DNA of 64,000 bases from Erythrophleum ivorense (GCA_026724425.1 JAIUCV010001272.1:1-64000); one strand, 5' to 3'; shown: positions 44,947-57,646, numbered from the stretch's first letter. The notes: a model not told the origin generated them from the sequence alone. Made by a program: numbers and translations.

Positions 44947-47900
44947 TATAATATCCGATTTTCGTTAAACAATGGAAATGGGTGCATTTTCAAAGCAAGT
45001 CTCTCAAAATGAATTAGTTAAGGTCTCAAAAAATTTGAATAATATTCTAGACTCCTAAAAATAAGAATCCTAGCCTCAGATGGAAGGAAAAAATAAGCTA
45101 GAATGAAGAAACAAATTTTGATAGAAATCTTACGAAATCTAATGGTATTTTCGTAATTTTGAGCAAATTTTAGAATTCACATAGGAGAGTTTTTTAAATG
45201 AAAGTTTTGAGTTCTCTGAAGTTCTTAGAGGCCATGAAAACCATGGAAAGCTTAGGACAGTTAAATCCCCTCCGATGGACGTTTTCTAATGTCGATATAC
45301 CTGAACTTTGACGGATCTATTCAAGAAGGTTTTAGCTCTGATTTGAGTGATTCCAAAGGCATTTTACTAAATTGGGAACCTAAATTTTATAATGGAAAAG
45401 ACAGTTGTCAAAAAGGAGCTAAACGAAGGAGAAACAAAAAATGCCAAGAACGAAGGGCAAAATGATAATTTTTGAAAAAGCCATTGTCCTCCCCTATTAA
45501 TAGGAGGCGCCCTACTCTCTCCTTCATTTAGACTCAGATTTTTCTGCCCAATTTTGGAAAAGAAGGCTAGGGTTTAGGCGCATCAAGGGAAGAAGAAGGA
45601 GAAGAGAAATTCAAGCTTTAAGGTATGGTTTCTTGGTAGTTTTTCATGTTTTCTTCCATCTAAACCTCCTCTCCTCCATTCTCCTTTATTTTCTTTGATT
45701 AAAATGAAGTTTACAAATCTGTTTTAAGGGAAAAACTTAGGGGAAATTTTGGATTTAAAGAGAGGAGCTTGGAGAAAGCAAGATTCAAGTGAGAAAAAGC
45801 AAGAAAACAAAGTAATTTCTCCTCCCATGGTTGCTACCTTTGGTTCCCCTCCTTCTCCATTTCGCATCATTTAAGGAACCCTAGGAGGATTTGATTTTTA
45901 AGTAGAACCAAGGGTGAATCTAAGGAAAAAGGCTGTGGAGATTAAGAATATGCAAAGGGAATTAACAAAAAGCCATTAGATTTCAAGATGCAATTTCTAG
46001 GGTTTCAATTGCACTTTGTAAAATCTGATTTTGTACAATGATTCCTAGGCCTATATAAGAGTTTCAATGAGTTCTTAAGATCCCTAGAAGTCTCTCTATG
46101 TGTTTCCTCCTTCAAGAAAACCAAACATAGTACAAGGAAGCCAAAAATGCTCCTAGTCTCGGCTTAGATGAGTTTGCATAGGTAGGGAGAGTTTTCAATT
46201 TTTCTAAGCCCATTCTTAAGTCATATATGATGAATGAAAATGAGGGGAGGCCTTGAAAAAAATTTAGAACCCATAGAAAGTGAGTTGGTGCTTTATGTTC
46301 CATATTATGACCTAAAGAAGCAACATGTAGCTAGGCCCTTGGTTTTAATGGTGTGATGACTCCAAGAGGCTTAAAAAGAGTCAAGAATCATATTTGAGAG
46401 GAAATAATGGAGCCTAGAATTTATTTGAGGGGTGTTGCTTCACTAGGTATAATTATGGAACCATAATGAGGTTTATAGATCAAGTTAGAGTTCAAGCAAG
46501 TTGTATGACCTTAGAATAAATTCCACGAATCTAATTGGCTTCCATAAATTATGTTTAGGCCAAGAGAAATCATCCTCACACTTTTGTGTGTGTGTGGCCA
46601 AAAAAGAGAGCTTGGATTCAAGAGAGAAAGTGTGTAATTATATCCAAGGTAGCTCACTCCTCCTTTTCTCATGCATTATTGTTTGCTTTACTTATCTTTG
46701 AACTTGTGTATGTGTATTTTAAGCCATGAAAAGTTCTCTAGCATGACTTTGATTCCATGGTGCCATGATGTTACAATATGCTTCCATATGATTTTTATGA
46801 AGTGTGCTTAGATTTGCTTGAGTGTGGTGAGGCCAAGAACCCTTAGCTATGGTGAGGATGAGGCAAGAACCCTTAAGATTAGTTGAGACAAAGTAAAGAG
46901 TCTCCCAAAAGTGAGATGGACTCTCAAGAGCATGGTTGAGTCCAAGAATCTCTTAAAGAATGGGTGAGGCAAGTCCAACATCCATAAGAAATTAGGTAAG
47001 GCCAATCCACTTGCTTGGCAAGCCTTTGTATGCTATGTATGACTTTCTTAAATGATGAAAATGTCTCTTGAATGTTTGCACATGTCAACATGACCATACA
47101 TGCATTTATTAGACTTGTTTTGCATCCATTATGTATGATTGAATGGGAGATGAGCTATTGGGATTCTTTGAATCTTATCCCCTCCTCTTCAATGATCTAA
47201 CATGCTAGGTGGACCAAGTGGGCAAGGTAATGGAAGCCAACCACCTTGAAGATGAGAGGATGACATGAAAGTGCTTGAATTTTGTTACTTTAAGGCCATG
47301 TAAAAGGTAATTGATGTAATTAATGGATGTATATGTATTATGATATTATAAACATATGTAATTATGATAATATGTTATGTATGAATAAGAGAAAATGTTA
47401 TGTGACCATTAGAATGTGATTTGAATATATGACGGCAATGTGGCTTCTTGAATGATATTATGGAAATGTGTATAAGTGTGGGTGAAATTGCCAAAATAAG
47501 AGGCATGAGGTTTGGGACCATTTGGGCAGCTCACACAAGTCTTAATTATGCTTTCAGACTTGCCCAAGAGGTGCCAAATCCTAAAGAAAGCCATTTAGAC
47601 ATTTTGGTATCTTATATGGAGTCAAAATTGACCATAATGGAACCCTATGTCACTTTTTGTCCAAATGAGCTCTTCTTGATTTAATATTTGGCATGAAATT
47701 AGAGCTTGTTGAGAGCTTTTTAGGAAGCTAAATAACATAATTCTTAGAGATCCACAGAATATTTGATGAATTTTTAAAGTTGAAAAAAATTCTGGTTTTG
47801 GACATGTCATTGTTCACACAGGTTTGAAAATGAAATCTATCACATAAGGCTCAAATGATGTCTAATTGCTACAAAATTATATAAAAGAAACTAGACACTT

Positions 47901-48638
47901 CTAGTAACTTTTGCCAACTAGAAGCACCTCATTTGGATATATAGAGAGGGAGATATGAATTTTCAAAGAATCTATCTAGTATCAAGAATTCCACCCGACC
48001 TCAATTACTGTTTGATTGAGTTTTGACATCTGGACATGCCTGAATCAGTTTGGAGTTATTTTTTCTCTCTAGCTAATATCCACAGATTTATAGATTGATA
48101 TCATTTGTATGGATTGGATTTTTTTGGTATTAATTGGATATTTTTGAAATTTGCTACAGAATTCTATGATAGCACCAGTGAACAGCCTGACCTCTAGATC
48201 TTTTTGAATGTCAAACTCCTTCTATGATGGATATTATGGTCTGTACATATTTTTAGCATGACGTAGACATGTCTAGCTTTTTATAATGGGCAAGAATGCA
48301 TGATTTTGATTTTTCTAGAATTCGTTATGATTTTCCAAAGTTTATGACAGAAATGAGCAAAATCTGGCCGAAAATGAATATGTATATTTCATGTTTCTCT
48401 TTGAGTTCCTTGAGATGTAGGTCACTTTTGATGATTCAAATGAGTTTTATTTATATAATTAAATATGAGAATGTGTTGCATGAGCTCACATGGTCCATGT
48501 GACACCGAATGAAATTTTTATATATGACGCAGCACTAAAATGATCAATATTTTTATTGCCTTTTTATTGGAAACTTATATGATTCATAGAATTGAGTTAT
48601 TTAAAGGCATGAGATGAGCTAGAAATTATGGTGTTACA
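44947..48638 (+). mobile_element. Solo L-family LTR (copy O), perfect target-site duplication
   Basis: 3692 bp from TATAATATCCG (TG mutated to TA) to GGTGTTACA, flanked by CATAT on both sides (44942-44946 and 48639-48643). It is a full set of family landmarks: TATTAATAGGAGGCGCC at 45495, splice-donor-like sites near 45620 and 46646, and the minisatellite at about 46825-47010. It gives the reference length for the family and shows that an LTR alone, with no internal region, sits here. Confidence 0.92.
45495..45504 (+). promoter_or_regulatory. TATA-like element of solo LTR O
   Basis: TATTAATAGG is followed by AGGCGCCCTACTCTCTCC, the same block as at 5361 in copy D. Confidence 0.4.
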
Positions 48639-48643
48639 CATAT

Positions 48644-48880
48644 ACACATGCGTACCATGACTCAAGGATGTCAAAATCTCAAGACTGCATACATTTGGTA
48701 TTAACTTAGGTTCATACAACATTCTCATATACTTTTACATATAAGCAAAGTTTTACATATCATAAACAACTTATACATACCCACTTTGATATTAATTTAC
48801 ATCAAAAGCTAATCTATTGTTAAAGTAATACAATTTGCACTCCTTGACCTCCATTCACCCTTTCAAGTAAACATATATGG
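48644..48880 (-). repeat. Antisense LTR, piece 2 (continues 43996-44946)
   Basis: Resumes after the second CATAT. It ends at 48880, directly against the 3' terminus (TGTAACATC on the plus strand) of the next antisense LTR. That junction marks where the internal region and the first part of this LTR were lost. Confidence 0.65.
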
Positions 48881-50996
48881 TGTAACATCATATCTATCTA
48901 GCATTTAATTTGTACTAACACTAGCTAAAAGTATCTATTTTCATGAAATTAACACTTTTAGTAATGGAATTTACCGTTATTAAAAGCTAAAATAATTCAT
49001 CTTTGGCTAAATGGACCATTTGGTTTTACCATACTCATTTTCCATCCATAACATATTTGTTCAATCAGAAATATCACAATTTGAAGCAAGAATCTCGGGT
49101 CTAAGTCATACATCACAAGATCACATCACACTTGAAATTTTCCTTGAATTCCATATTCTAATACAAATTTTGGAAATTCATAACTAATTATAAAAAAACC
49201 AAATCATGCAAAATATGACATTCTAGAAAGCGAAGGATGTCCTTTAACTACCATAAAAATTTTAGATCAAAACAATAACGTTTGGCCCTCTAAATAGTAA
49301 TGGAACAGTAACTAGGTCACTAGTTTAGACAGTAGTAGACCTGAAACTTGAAAAACTCATTTCTCCCTCTACAGAGCTCCAAATTAGGTGCTCTTAGTGG
49401 CTATGGAAAGCTTATGATGTCTACCATATGCTTGTAAACGTTTGTTAACATTAGACTTCATTTGGACCCTAAATAATACTAAAAACCAAACTGACCATAT
49501 AAATAGTAACAATGATAGTTTTTGCATAATTTGGCAAACTTTGAAAAATCATAATAAATTCTTTAGAGCTCCAAAAATAGTGCTCTTTAGCTTTATGAAA
49601 AGATATAGATGAGACTTGTATTCTTGCCAAATTTCATTCAAAAACTTATCCATTTAGTCAGACTTTGGTTTAGGGCATGAATTTGGTCAATTTTGGGATC
49701 CACAAGGCTTCAAATGGTACCAAATAACCTTCTAACTATACCATAACCATTTGAGCACATCCAAAAGCTTAAACATAGTATATAGAAGCATTCTAACAGG
49801 TTCATGTCACTATGGAACTCAAAACCACCATGCCACGTGTTCTTATACAAAAACATATCAAAGCTCAAGGGTGTCAAAAACTTGCATTTTCATACATTTG
49901 ACTCTAGCTTTCGTTCATACAACATAATTACATACTTTTACATATGATCAAAGGTCTACATTTCATAAATATCATATAACTTATTATCTATAGGTTCGTT
50001 TTGGATTCTAATTGTTCCATATGATTCCTTAGGCTTCAAAACCCTAATTTTCATCAAGTTTAGATCAAAATAAAATCCCCTACATGGTGGTCTTAGGCTG
50101 GCTGAAATGATGGAAGGGAGGAGAGCCAAGAAGAAGCAAGTTAAGCCATGGTTTTACCTTATTTCAAAGCTTGCAAGAGTTCCTCCAAATCCTCTCTTCC
50201 CTCTACTGGACCAACCATAAAACATCACCAATTAAGTCACCAAAACCATAAGAAGAGAAAGGAGAAAGAGAAAAAAAAGTTTAATTAAGGAAGAAGCACG
50301 AAAAATTGGTGAATTCTTACACTTTCAAGCCTTGATTTCCTTCCCCTTGCTCCCTCTTCTTGTTCACCGCTTAGGTCTACTCTTGGATCTATTTTAGACT
50401 AGAGGAAAGTCAATCATGAGGAGGAGAAGAAGTGGGACATGTTTTTAAGGAGGTGGAGGCTTCATTAAGACACTTTTTAAAATTCTAATTTAGTCCCTCG
50501 TCTTAGTTTTCTCCATTTGAGTTCATTTTAACTCCTTTTTTAGAACCATATTTTTCATCATAAAAGTTAGGTCCTTTAATTCATAAAATACCTTTAATTT
50601 TATCTAAATTAGTTTTAAAACCTTACCGAACTGTTTGGTTAAAGTTTTGATTAACCAATGACGAAAATCGCATACCAAAGAAGTTTTAACTATTCTAGGA
50701 GTTTGTAAGGTTTTTAGGGCCTTTAAGAATCCCAAGAAACTCAATTTTCTCATTTAAAGCTCCCACATTTATGTTTTCAAAAAGTAACTCAAAATTACGA
50801 TTATGCCACTATATTATTCTTTAGATTCGTTCAACCGCTTTAGCTCCAATTTTAGGCTATCCTTAGGCTCTAAACTAAATTTTAAGATGTTTTAATTCTC
50901 ATTCTAATATTATTTGGCCTCAATTTACTTTGCTTTAGGGTGTTCTAGTATTAATTTATAAGGTTTAGTTCGATTTTTGAATTACCGGTCATTATA
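48881..50996 (-). repeat. Antisense LTR with both ends, internally shortened (2.1 kb)
   Basis: Starts on the minus strand at 50996 (TATAATGACCGG) and ends at 48881 (...GATGTTACA). Compared with the 3.7-kb solo LTR it lacks the middle, including the minisatellite; the join is near 49980. It keeps the early LTR landmarks, with the CAATTTTCTCATTTAAAG area near 50735 and GGAGTTAAAATGAAC near 50530. Confidence 0.72.
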
Positions 50997-51001
50997 ATAA
51001 C

Positions 51002-52355
51002 ATGCTGCGATAAAATTTGTGAGCCAAATAAAATTGAACTGTAATAAAAGATTTTAGAAAAGGCACATAAGAGTAAATATACAATTCATCCAGGTGGCAT
51101 TAAGATGTATCAGGATTTGTAAAGATTGTTTTGGTGGTCAGGGATGAAAATTGACATAGCCTGTTATGTGGCTAAATATCTAGTGTGTCAAAGAGTTAAA
51201 ATTGAGTGTTAGAGACTAGTTGGGTTGTTATAACCCCTATATATCCTTTGGTGAAAATAGGATAGTATATCTATGAATTTTATTATAGGGTTACCCTGGA
51301 CATCATTTAGATATGATGTTGTTTTGGTAATAGTGGATAGATTGATGGAGTCTACACACTTTTTACTAATTAGAACTATGTATACGTTAGATAAATTAGC
51401 CTAGTTGTATATAAAAGAAATAGTCAGACTTTAAGAGGTACCTAATAGCATTGTATCTGATAAAGACCCCAAGTTTACATCAAACTTTTGGAGGTCACTT
51501 CAGGTAGTTTTAAGAACTAAGATAAGGTTTAGTATTGCTTATCACTCCCAGACAAATGGTGAGACAAAAAGGACTGTGCATACCTCAAAGGACATGTTGA
51601 GGGCATGTGTGTTAAAGATGAAAGGAAAGTGGGATGTGTATTTACCATTAGCTAAATTTGCCTATAATAATAGTTATCATTTTAGTATTCAAATGTATAA
51701 GGCTTTGTATGGGAGAAAATGTAGATCACCTTTGTGTTAGGTTGAATTAAGTGAAAGGAGTCTGATAGGACCTAAGATTGTAAACTAGACCACCATGCAG
51801 ATAGAATGGATTAGGAAGAAACCCCTTATAGCCCAGAGTAAATAAAAGAGTCATGCTGATAAAAAAAGGAGGCCATTAAAGTTTAAGACTAGAGACCATG
51901 TATTCATTTGAGTATCTCTAGTTACTGGTATGGGTCAATCTTTTAAGGTAAGAAAACTCAGTCTTAGGTATATCAGTTCATTTGATATCCTTGAAAGAAT
52001 TGGACTCGGTGCTTACCATATTGCTTTGCCTTTTAACTTAGCCTAAATCTATGATGTATTCCATGTCTCCTACTTTAGAAAGTACTTGCCAAACCCTTCA
52101 TATATCATAGAATATGAAAGCATTCAATTATAGGATAACCTTTCATATGTGGTAGTACTAGAGAAAATTATTGATATAAAGATTAAATAATTAGGAAATA
52201 AGAGCATTCCTCTAGTAAAATTGGTTTGAAAAGGCCTATCTTCTGAAGAGGCAACCTGGGACTGGGAAGATTACTTGAGAAATTAGTGCACACAATTGTT
52301 TATTTAAGATATATTTTAAATTTTGAGGACAAAATTTATTTTTAGGGCGAAGAAA
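51002..52355 (+). pseudogene. int: Chromovirus (Tekay/Del-type) integrase with C-terminal chromodomain, decayed
   Basis: Continues the pol frame of 43995 after the insertion. Zinc-binding part: SKYTIHPGGIKMYQDL, then YLVCQ, where the first Cys of the CX2C pair is Tyr. The core shows MNFIIGLPW (catalytic Asp is Asn, AAT at 51276), VSDKDPKF (Asp kept, 51459) and GETKRTV (catalytic Glu is Lys, AAA at 51567). The spacing of the last two is exactly 36 codons, so these are the true DDE positions. Later parts: YALYGRKCRSPLC-like region near 51700, FHVSYFRKYLP near 52060, and a chromodomain (LGNKSIPLVKL, SSEEATWDWED) at about 52150-52290. At least ten stops are present. It ends just before TGTAATATTC of LTR P. 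Confidence 0.88.
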
Positions 52356-53024
52356 TGTAATATTCTATGTTTTGTAAACCAATATAGTTCCTAAAGAATA
52401 GAAATCAATAATTAAAAAGGGTCACAGGGAGAGAATAGGCTTGTCAAGGCTATAGGGAATTGATATAGGCCAAATCGATGAAAATTCAGGGATTTAGAAA
52501 ACATGAAAATTGACTTGAAAAATTAATATCCTTCATCACAATATGATGAAATAAAGTAAGTAGTTTAACCAGGTGAGAGCAATTTAATTAAATTTCTAAT
52601 AGTGTATGGTTTAGGGTTTTAGTTAATTATAATTTTGATTAGACTTTTTCAGACTGTGTTTAAGTCTTGTAACCTTAAAGCAAATACTTTTAATAAAGAA
52701 GAAGTCTAAATTTTAGTGTGGAACTATTGGTTTCTGAAAGTATGAAGAAATGAGCTCAAATAGTGAAATTAAAACATAAGGGTAAAATTAGAATTTTGAA
52801 AAAGTAGAAAACCCTAGAATTCCTTATAGAAAGGTGCCACCTTGCTTTTCCCTCACTTAGAATTGGCCTAAGGTAGCCCAAACCCTCATTCATGGTGGCA
52901 TGAAGAAGGAGGAAGAAGTAAGGGAAGAAATCCAACACAAATAAGCAAACATGGTGAATTTGAATATATGTCACAAAAAATTTTTTCCTACTCCTTCTCT
53001 TCTTTCTCATGGGGGTTTTGGTTT
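52356..53024 (+). repeat. 3' LTR of the chromovirus remnant (copy P), interrupted
   Basis: Starts TGTAATATTC just after the purine-rich TTTAGGGCGAAGAAA, at the place expected for a polypurine tract following the chromodomain. It is a divergent relative of the L LTRs (shared GGGTAAAATTAGAATTTTGAAAAAG and TCTCATGGGGGTTTTGG). It is cut at 53024 by copy Q. Confidence 0.7.
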
Positions 53025-54110
53025 TGTAATGTCCAATTTTCATAAAATTGATGGAAATGAATACGTTTCAAAAGTAAGTCCTTTGAAATGAATTGGTTAA
53101 GGTCCAAAAAAATTAGAATAATGATCTAGACATTAAGTAATGAAAATAGGAGGCCAAAGGTGCCCTGAAACAAAAGCCAAAATAACCAGACGGAATTTAA
53201 TGAAACAGTTACGTAATGAATGGGATTTTTATAATTTCAAGTAATTTTTAGAATACTCATAGGAGGGCTTTTTAAATAGAAAATTTGAGTTCTCTAGGAT
53301 TCTCAGAGGCCCTGAAAACCATGGGAAGCCCCGGGACAGTTAAAATCCCTCTGGTGTACATTTTCTAACAACAGTTGACCCAAACTTTGACTTTTTCATT
53401 TGAGAAGGTTTTAGCTCCAAATTGAGTGATTCCAAAAGCTTTTTATAAGATAAAGAACCTAAATTTTATAATAGAAAAGATAGTTCTCAAAAAGGAGCTA
53501 AAATGAACCAGAAACAAAAATGCCAAGTTTACAGGACATAAATGGAATTTTCTTGATACAACTTCTAACCCTTCCTATATATATGGTGCGCCTCACTCTT
53601 CTCCTCATTTGGTTGGCTTTATTTTTGCCCTAAAATAGAAGTGAGACCTAAGGAGAGAGGTGCACAAGAGAACAGAAGAGGAAGGGGAAAAACAAGGCAA
53701 GAAAGGTATGATTTTCATGGAATTTCTAAGTTTTCTCTTTAGTAAACTTGCTCTCGTCCTTCTCCTCCTTCTTTCTATGGATTTATTGATGTATTTGGGT
53801 TTTTTTTAAGGTTATACCAGAGGGGGAAATTTTGAATTTGGAGAGGAGAATCCAAGCAAAAGAAAGAGCATCTAAGGAAGGCTAGGAAAACAAGGTAGTT
53901 TTGTTACTTTCATGCTTCTCCTTCCTTGTTTTTCTTGAGTATTTTGCCCTATGTATGGACAGCTAAGAGGAGTTGAATTTTGAACTAAACCAAGGATGAA
54001 TCTTAGGAATTAGAGTGTGAAGAATAAGAATATGCAAAGAAAATAAAGAAAAAACCATGAATTTGCAAGATAGATAAGCTAGGGTTTTATTTGCACCTTG
54101 GTTTGTAAGA
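53025..54110 (+). repeat. L-family LTR (copy Q, piece 1)
   Basis: Starts TGTAATGTCCAATTTTC, with a TATA-like run at 53576 and splice-donor-like sites at 53705 and 53892. It breaks at ...GGTTTGTAAGA where solo LTR R is inserted, and continues at 57647 with TGAGTTCTAGCC. Confidence 0.8.
53576..53584 (+). promoter_or_regulatory. TATA-like element of L LTR copy Q
   Basis: TATATATAT is followed by GGTGCGCCTCACTCTTCTCC, the conserved promoter-like block. Confidence 0.45.
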
Positions 54111-57100
54111 TGTAATGTCTGATATGTTGTAAAAACACCGAAATGAGTCGGTTTGAAGGTCCCCTGAGATGAGTGATTCAAGACCAAATAAAATTTGGAT
54201 AAAATTTTAAATAATATAAAATGAGGATTTGAGAGTTGAGTTGCCCAGAAACCAAGGTCGGAGTGATTTAAAAAATTTACTGAAAGGCCAGTGGCATTTA
54301 TGTAAATAAGTGTAATTTTGGAAAAACACATAGAAGGGCTTTTTAAATATAAATTTTGAGTTTTCCAGGGTTCTCAAAGGCCCTAAAAATCATAGGAAGC
54401 CTTGGGACTAGTAAAACCCCTCCGGTAGACTTTGTGCAACATCAGTTGACCTGAACTTCGATCGGTTCGTTCGCGAAGGTTTTAACTCTGATTTGAGTGA
54501 TTCCAAAGATATTTTATTAAATTGGGAACCTAAATTTTATAATGGAAAAGATGGTTCTCAAAAAGGAGCTAAAATGAAGATAAACCGAAAATTCCATTAC
54601 GAAAGGGCAAAAATGGAAACAATTTTAAAAAGAAGCTTCTTAATTCTTCTTTAAAGCCCATGTCCTCCCTCTCCTTCCTTAGACCAACTTTCTTTTGCTC
54701 AATTTTAGAGAAAAAAATGCAGCTCCTTAGGTGCACAAGGGGAAGGGAATTTTGGAGAAAGAGAAGTCAAGAAAGGTAGGAAAAAGTTAAGAATTTCATG
54801 CTTCTTCTTCTTGGAACCTTCTTCCTCTTCTCTTAAGCTCTCTTCCCATGGTTTTAGTGAGTAATATGGTTCTATTTTGGCCTTGAACTAGAGGGAAAAA
54901 TTGGAGTTTCAAAGAGGAAGCTAAAGCAAGGAGAAGGACTCTTGAAGGGAGTTTGAATTCAAGGTAGTTTCTCCTTTTTTGTTGCTTCTTTTTCTTCTTC
55001 TTCTCTTCCATGTGTGTGACGCCTTCATGCAAAACCAATTAGGGGAGGAAGATTATGACCTAAAACTAATGAGAAACTATAAAATTGGGATGTGGGAATT
55101 AGGAAGACACCAAGAAATTGTAAGAAAAACTAGTAGAAACCAAGTTGGAAAAGTGTAGTGCTTTTGAAGGAATTGTAAAAATTGATTTAATTCATGAATT
55201 TCCTTGGCTATTTAAATGTTCCATTGAGCTCCTAAGACCTCTAAGAAGTCTCCCATGTAGCTCTCCCATCAACAAAAAATTGGAAACCCTTTGAACACTA
55301 AATGCTTCCATAATGTTGCCCTAGGATAAATGGAGGGGTTAGGGAGTGTTTTAATTTATTCTAGCCTTATTTTGGGACTTTATATGATGGTAGAAGGTGG
55401 GAGGAACCCTTGAGAAAAATTTAGAAGCCTTAGGTTGAGAGATGAGACAATAGTTTCCATAATGTAGCCTTGTGAAGCAACATATATCTAGGCTTGGGAG
55501 AGTGGGTGTATGATGGCTCCAAGGACTTTAAATGAAGTCAAAAAGCCTATATAAGGGAATAAACTGGAAGCTAAGAACTTGAATTATGCTGGTTGCTTCA
55601 TTAGGCCATAGTGGAGCCATTATATGACCATTAGGCAAAATGTGTGTCTCAAGTGTGAGTTTGATGTTTTAGCTTGCTTCAAGAAAGTAATTGAATGTTA
55701 TTTATGGTATTTAGGCCAAGGAAGTCAAGCTCCATCTCATTGTGGGTGTATAGCAAAGAAAGGGAAGGTGTAGCAAGTGAAGCTTGACAATTCCCTAAGG
55801 TAGTACCAAAAGGGTGAGGTAGAAATAAGGTGAGGCCAAACCAAAAGTCCCTTAATATATCTTCTTGAATGTCTTTGAATTGTGGAAATGGCCCGTAAGG
55901 GTGAGGTAGTACTAAAAGTCCCTTAATATAGGTGAGGAAATGCCAAAAGTCTCATGGCATGGGTGAGACAAAGCCAAAAAGTCCCTTGGATGGGTGAGGC
56001 TAAGTCAAAAGTCCTTAAACAAAGAGTGAAGCAAATCCAAAAGTCCTAGAAATGGGGTGAGGCCAAACCAAATGTCCCTAGAGTTCATTCTTATACTTGA
56101 CATGAGTTTGTGGCATAAAAATGTGAAAATTGAATGTTTCATAGATTGATTAGTTGCATACTTATACCCTTGACATGTTGTATACCTTGAAAATGTGCTT
56201 GAATAGGTGTATGAGCTATTAAGATTCAATGAATCTCACCTCTTCCTTCCTCTTATCTTATATGGCCTAGGTGGAGTTCAAGATCCAAATGATGAAAGTC
56301 AAGGAGCTTAGATATCCATCTTTTGGCAATCTTGCTATTTTTTGATGTACTAGAATGTCAAAGTATATATGTATATATTATTTTTGAGCCATGAAACCTT
56401 GAACAGGTGTAAAACTATGTAATGATAGTGTATGTATCAAGAATGGAGCTAAAGGAATGGAAATGTGCAATTTGACCACTTGAGAACCCATTTGTGCATG
56501 TATGTATTAGTGTATTATTGGGTGTGAAATGGTCAAAATGAAATGCATGAGTCTACAAGTCATATTTATGCTTTTAAACTTACCCAAGAGGAGCCAAGCC
56601 ATTGGAGAGACCATTTGGATAAAGTGAAAATCTTAAATAGAGCCAAATTTACCAAAGTGATGAGATATACCACTTTTTGTCCAAATAAGCTCTTGATCTA
56701 AAATTTGGCATGCAACTAGATCTTATTGAGATCATTTTGAGAAGTTAAAGTGCAGAATTTTTAGAAGTATATAGAATATTTGGTGAATTTTCAAAATTAG
56801 GAATTTTTCTAGTTTTTGCTGTTGTCACTATAGCTTTGGTCCGAAATGAAACTCTATGACTCATGGGGAAAATGATGTCAAATTGCCATGAAATTTTATA
56901 GGTAGACACTAGACCTTCCTAGTGACTTGTGCTAACTAGAAGCACCTCATTTGGATGTCTAGAGAGGGAGATATTAATTTTCAAAATTACTGTCCAGTAT
57001 CAAGCGTCCAGTTCAACTTGTGCCATTGTTTGATTGGGTTTTGTGGGTTGAACGAACCTAGAATGGTCTGGAATGATTTTTTCCCTCTAACATCCATATG

Positions 57101-57641
57101 TTTCTAGATTGTATCATTTTCATGGATTGGATTTTTGTAAAATTAATTGAATATTTTTGAAATTTATAGTAGAAAGTTGTATCAGTACCAGTAGCTAGCT
57201 AGACTTCTGTACCTTTTCATTTGTCAAAAGCTTTCTATGTGATATTTCATAGCCTAGACATATTTTTAGCATAAAGTGGACATCTGTAGCTTTCTAGAAT
57301 GCCATAGTATACTTGATTTTGATTTTTTTGGAATTAATTACAAATTTGCAAACTTGATGCATAGAATTTGCAGATTGAACCCGAGGCAGAACCATTATTA
57401 ATTATGTATGCTTGATGTAAGATCAGGTTTTTGGCAATGTTTTGAGATGGTTTTGGGTTGTATTGGTGTAATTAAATTTAAGAATGATATGAGAGAGTCC
57501 CCAAGGCCCACGAAGCCAAAACAAAGAAATTATGGATATGTAACGCAATTAAATTATATTATTTTCTTTGTTTTCTTGGGGAAATCCATATGTGAGACTT
57601 ATGTATGTAAGGAGGCTAGCTAAGATAGCTATGGTATTACA
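54111..57641 (+). mobile_element. Solo L-family LTR (copy R), perfect target-site duplication
   Basis: 3531 bp from TGTAATGTCTG to GGTATTACA, flanked by TAAGA on both sides (54106-54110 and 57642-57646). The host LTR Q reads straight on across it. The minisatellite (about 55815-56080) is larger than in other copies, with about eight units instead of five. The promoter position has TTTAAAGCCC instead of TATATA. Confidence 0.92.
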
Positions 57642-57646
57642 TAAGA

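Larger units (their letters stand above)
43996..50996 (-). mobile_element. 7.0-kb antisense LTR-element remnant inserted in chromovirus pol
   Basis: Bounded by TGTAATACCAT (43996) and ...GGTCATTATA (50996), with GTAAC before and ATAAC after as a 4/5 target-site duplication. It consists of the 3' part of one LTR (43996-44946 and 48644-48880), a complete but shortened LTR (48881-50996), and a plus-strand solo LTR (44947-48638) inside the first. No internal coding region remains, so the internal part and the start of one LTR were deleted. Confidence 0.75.
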
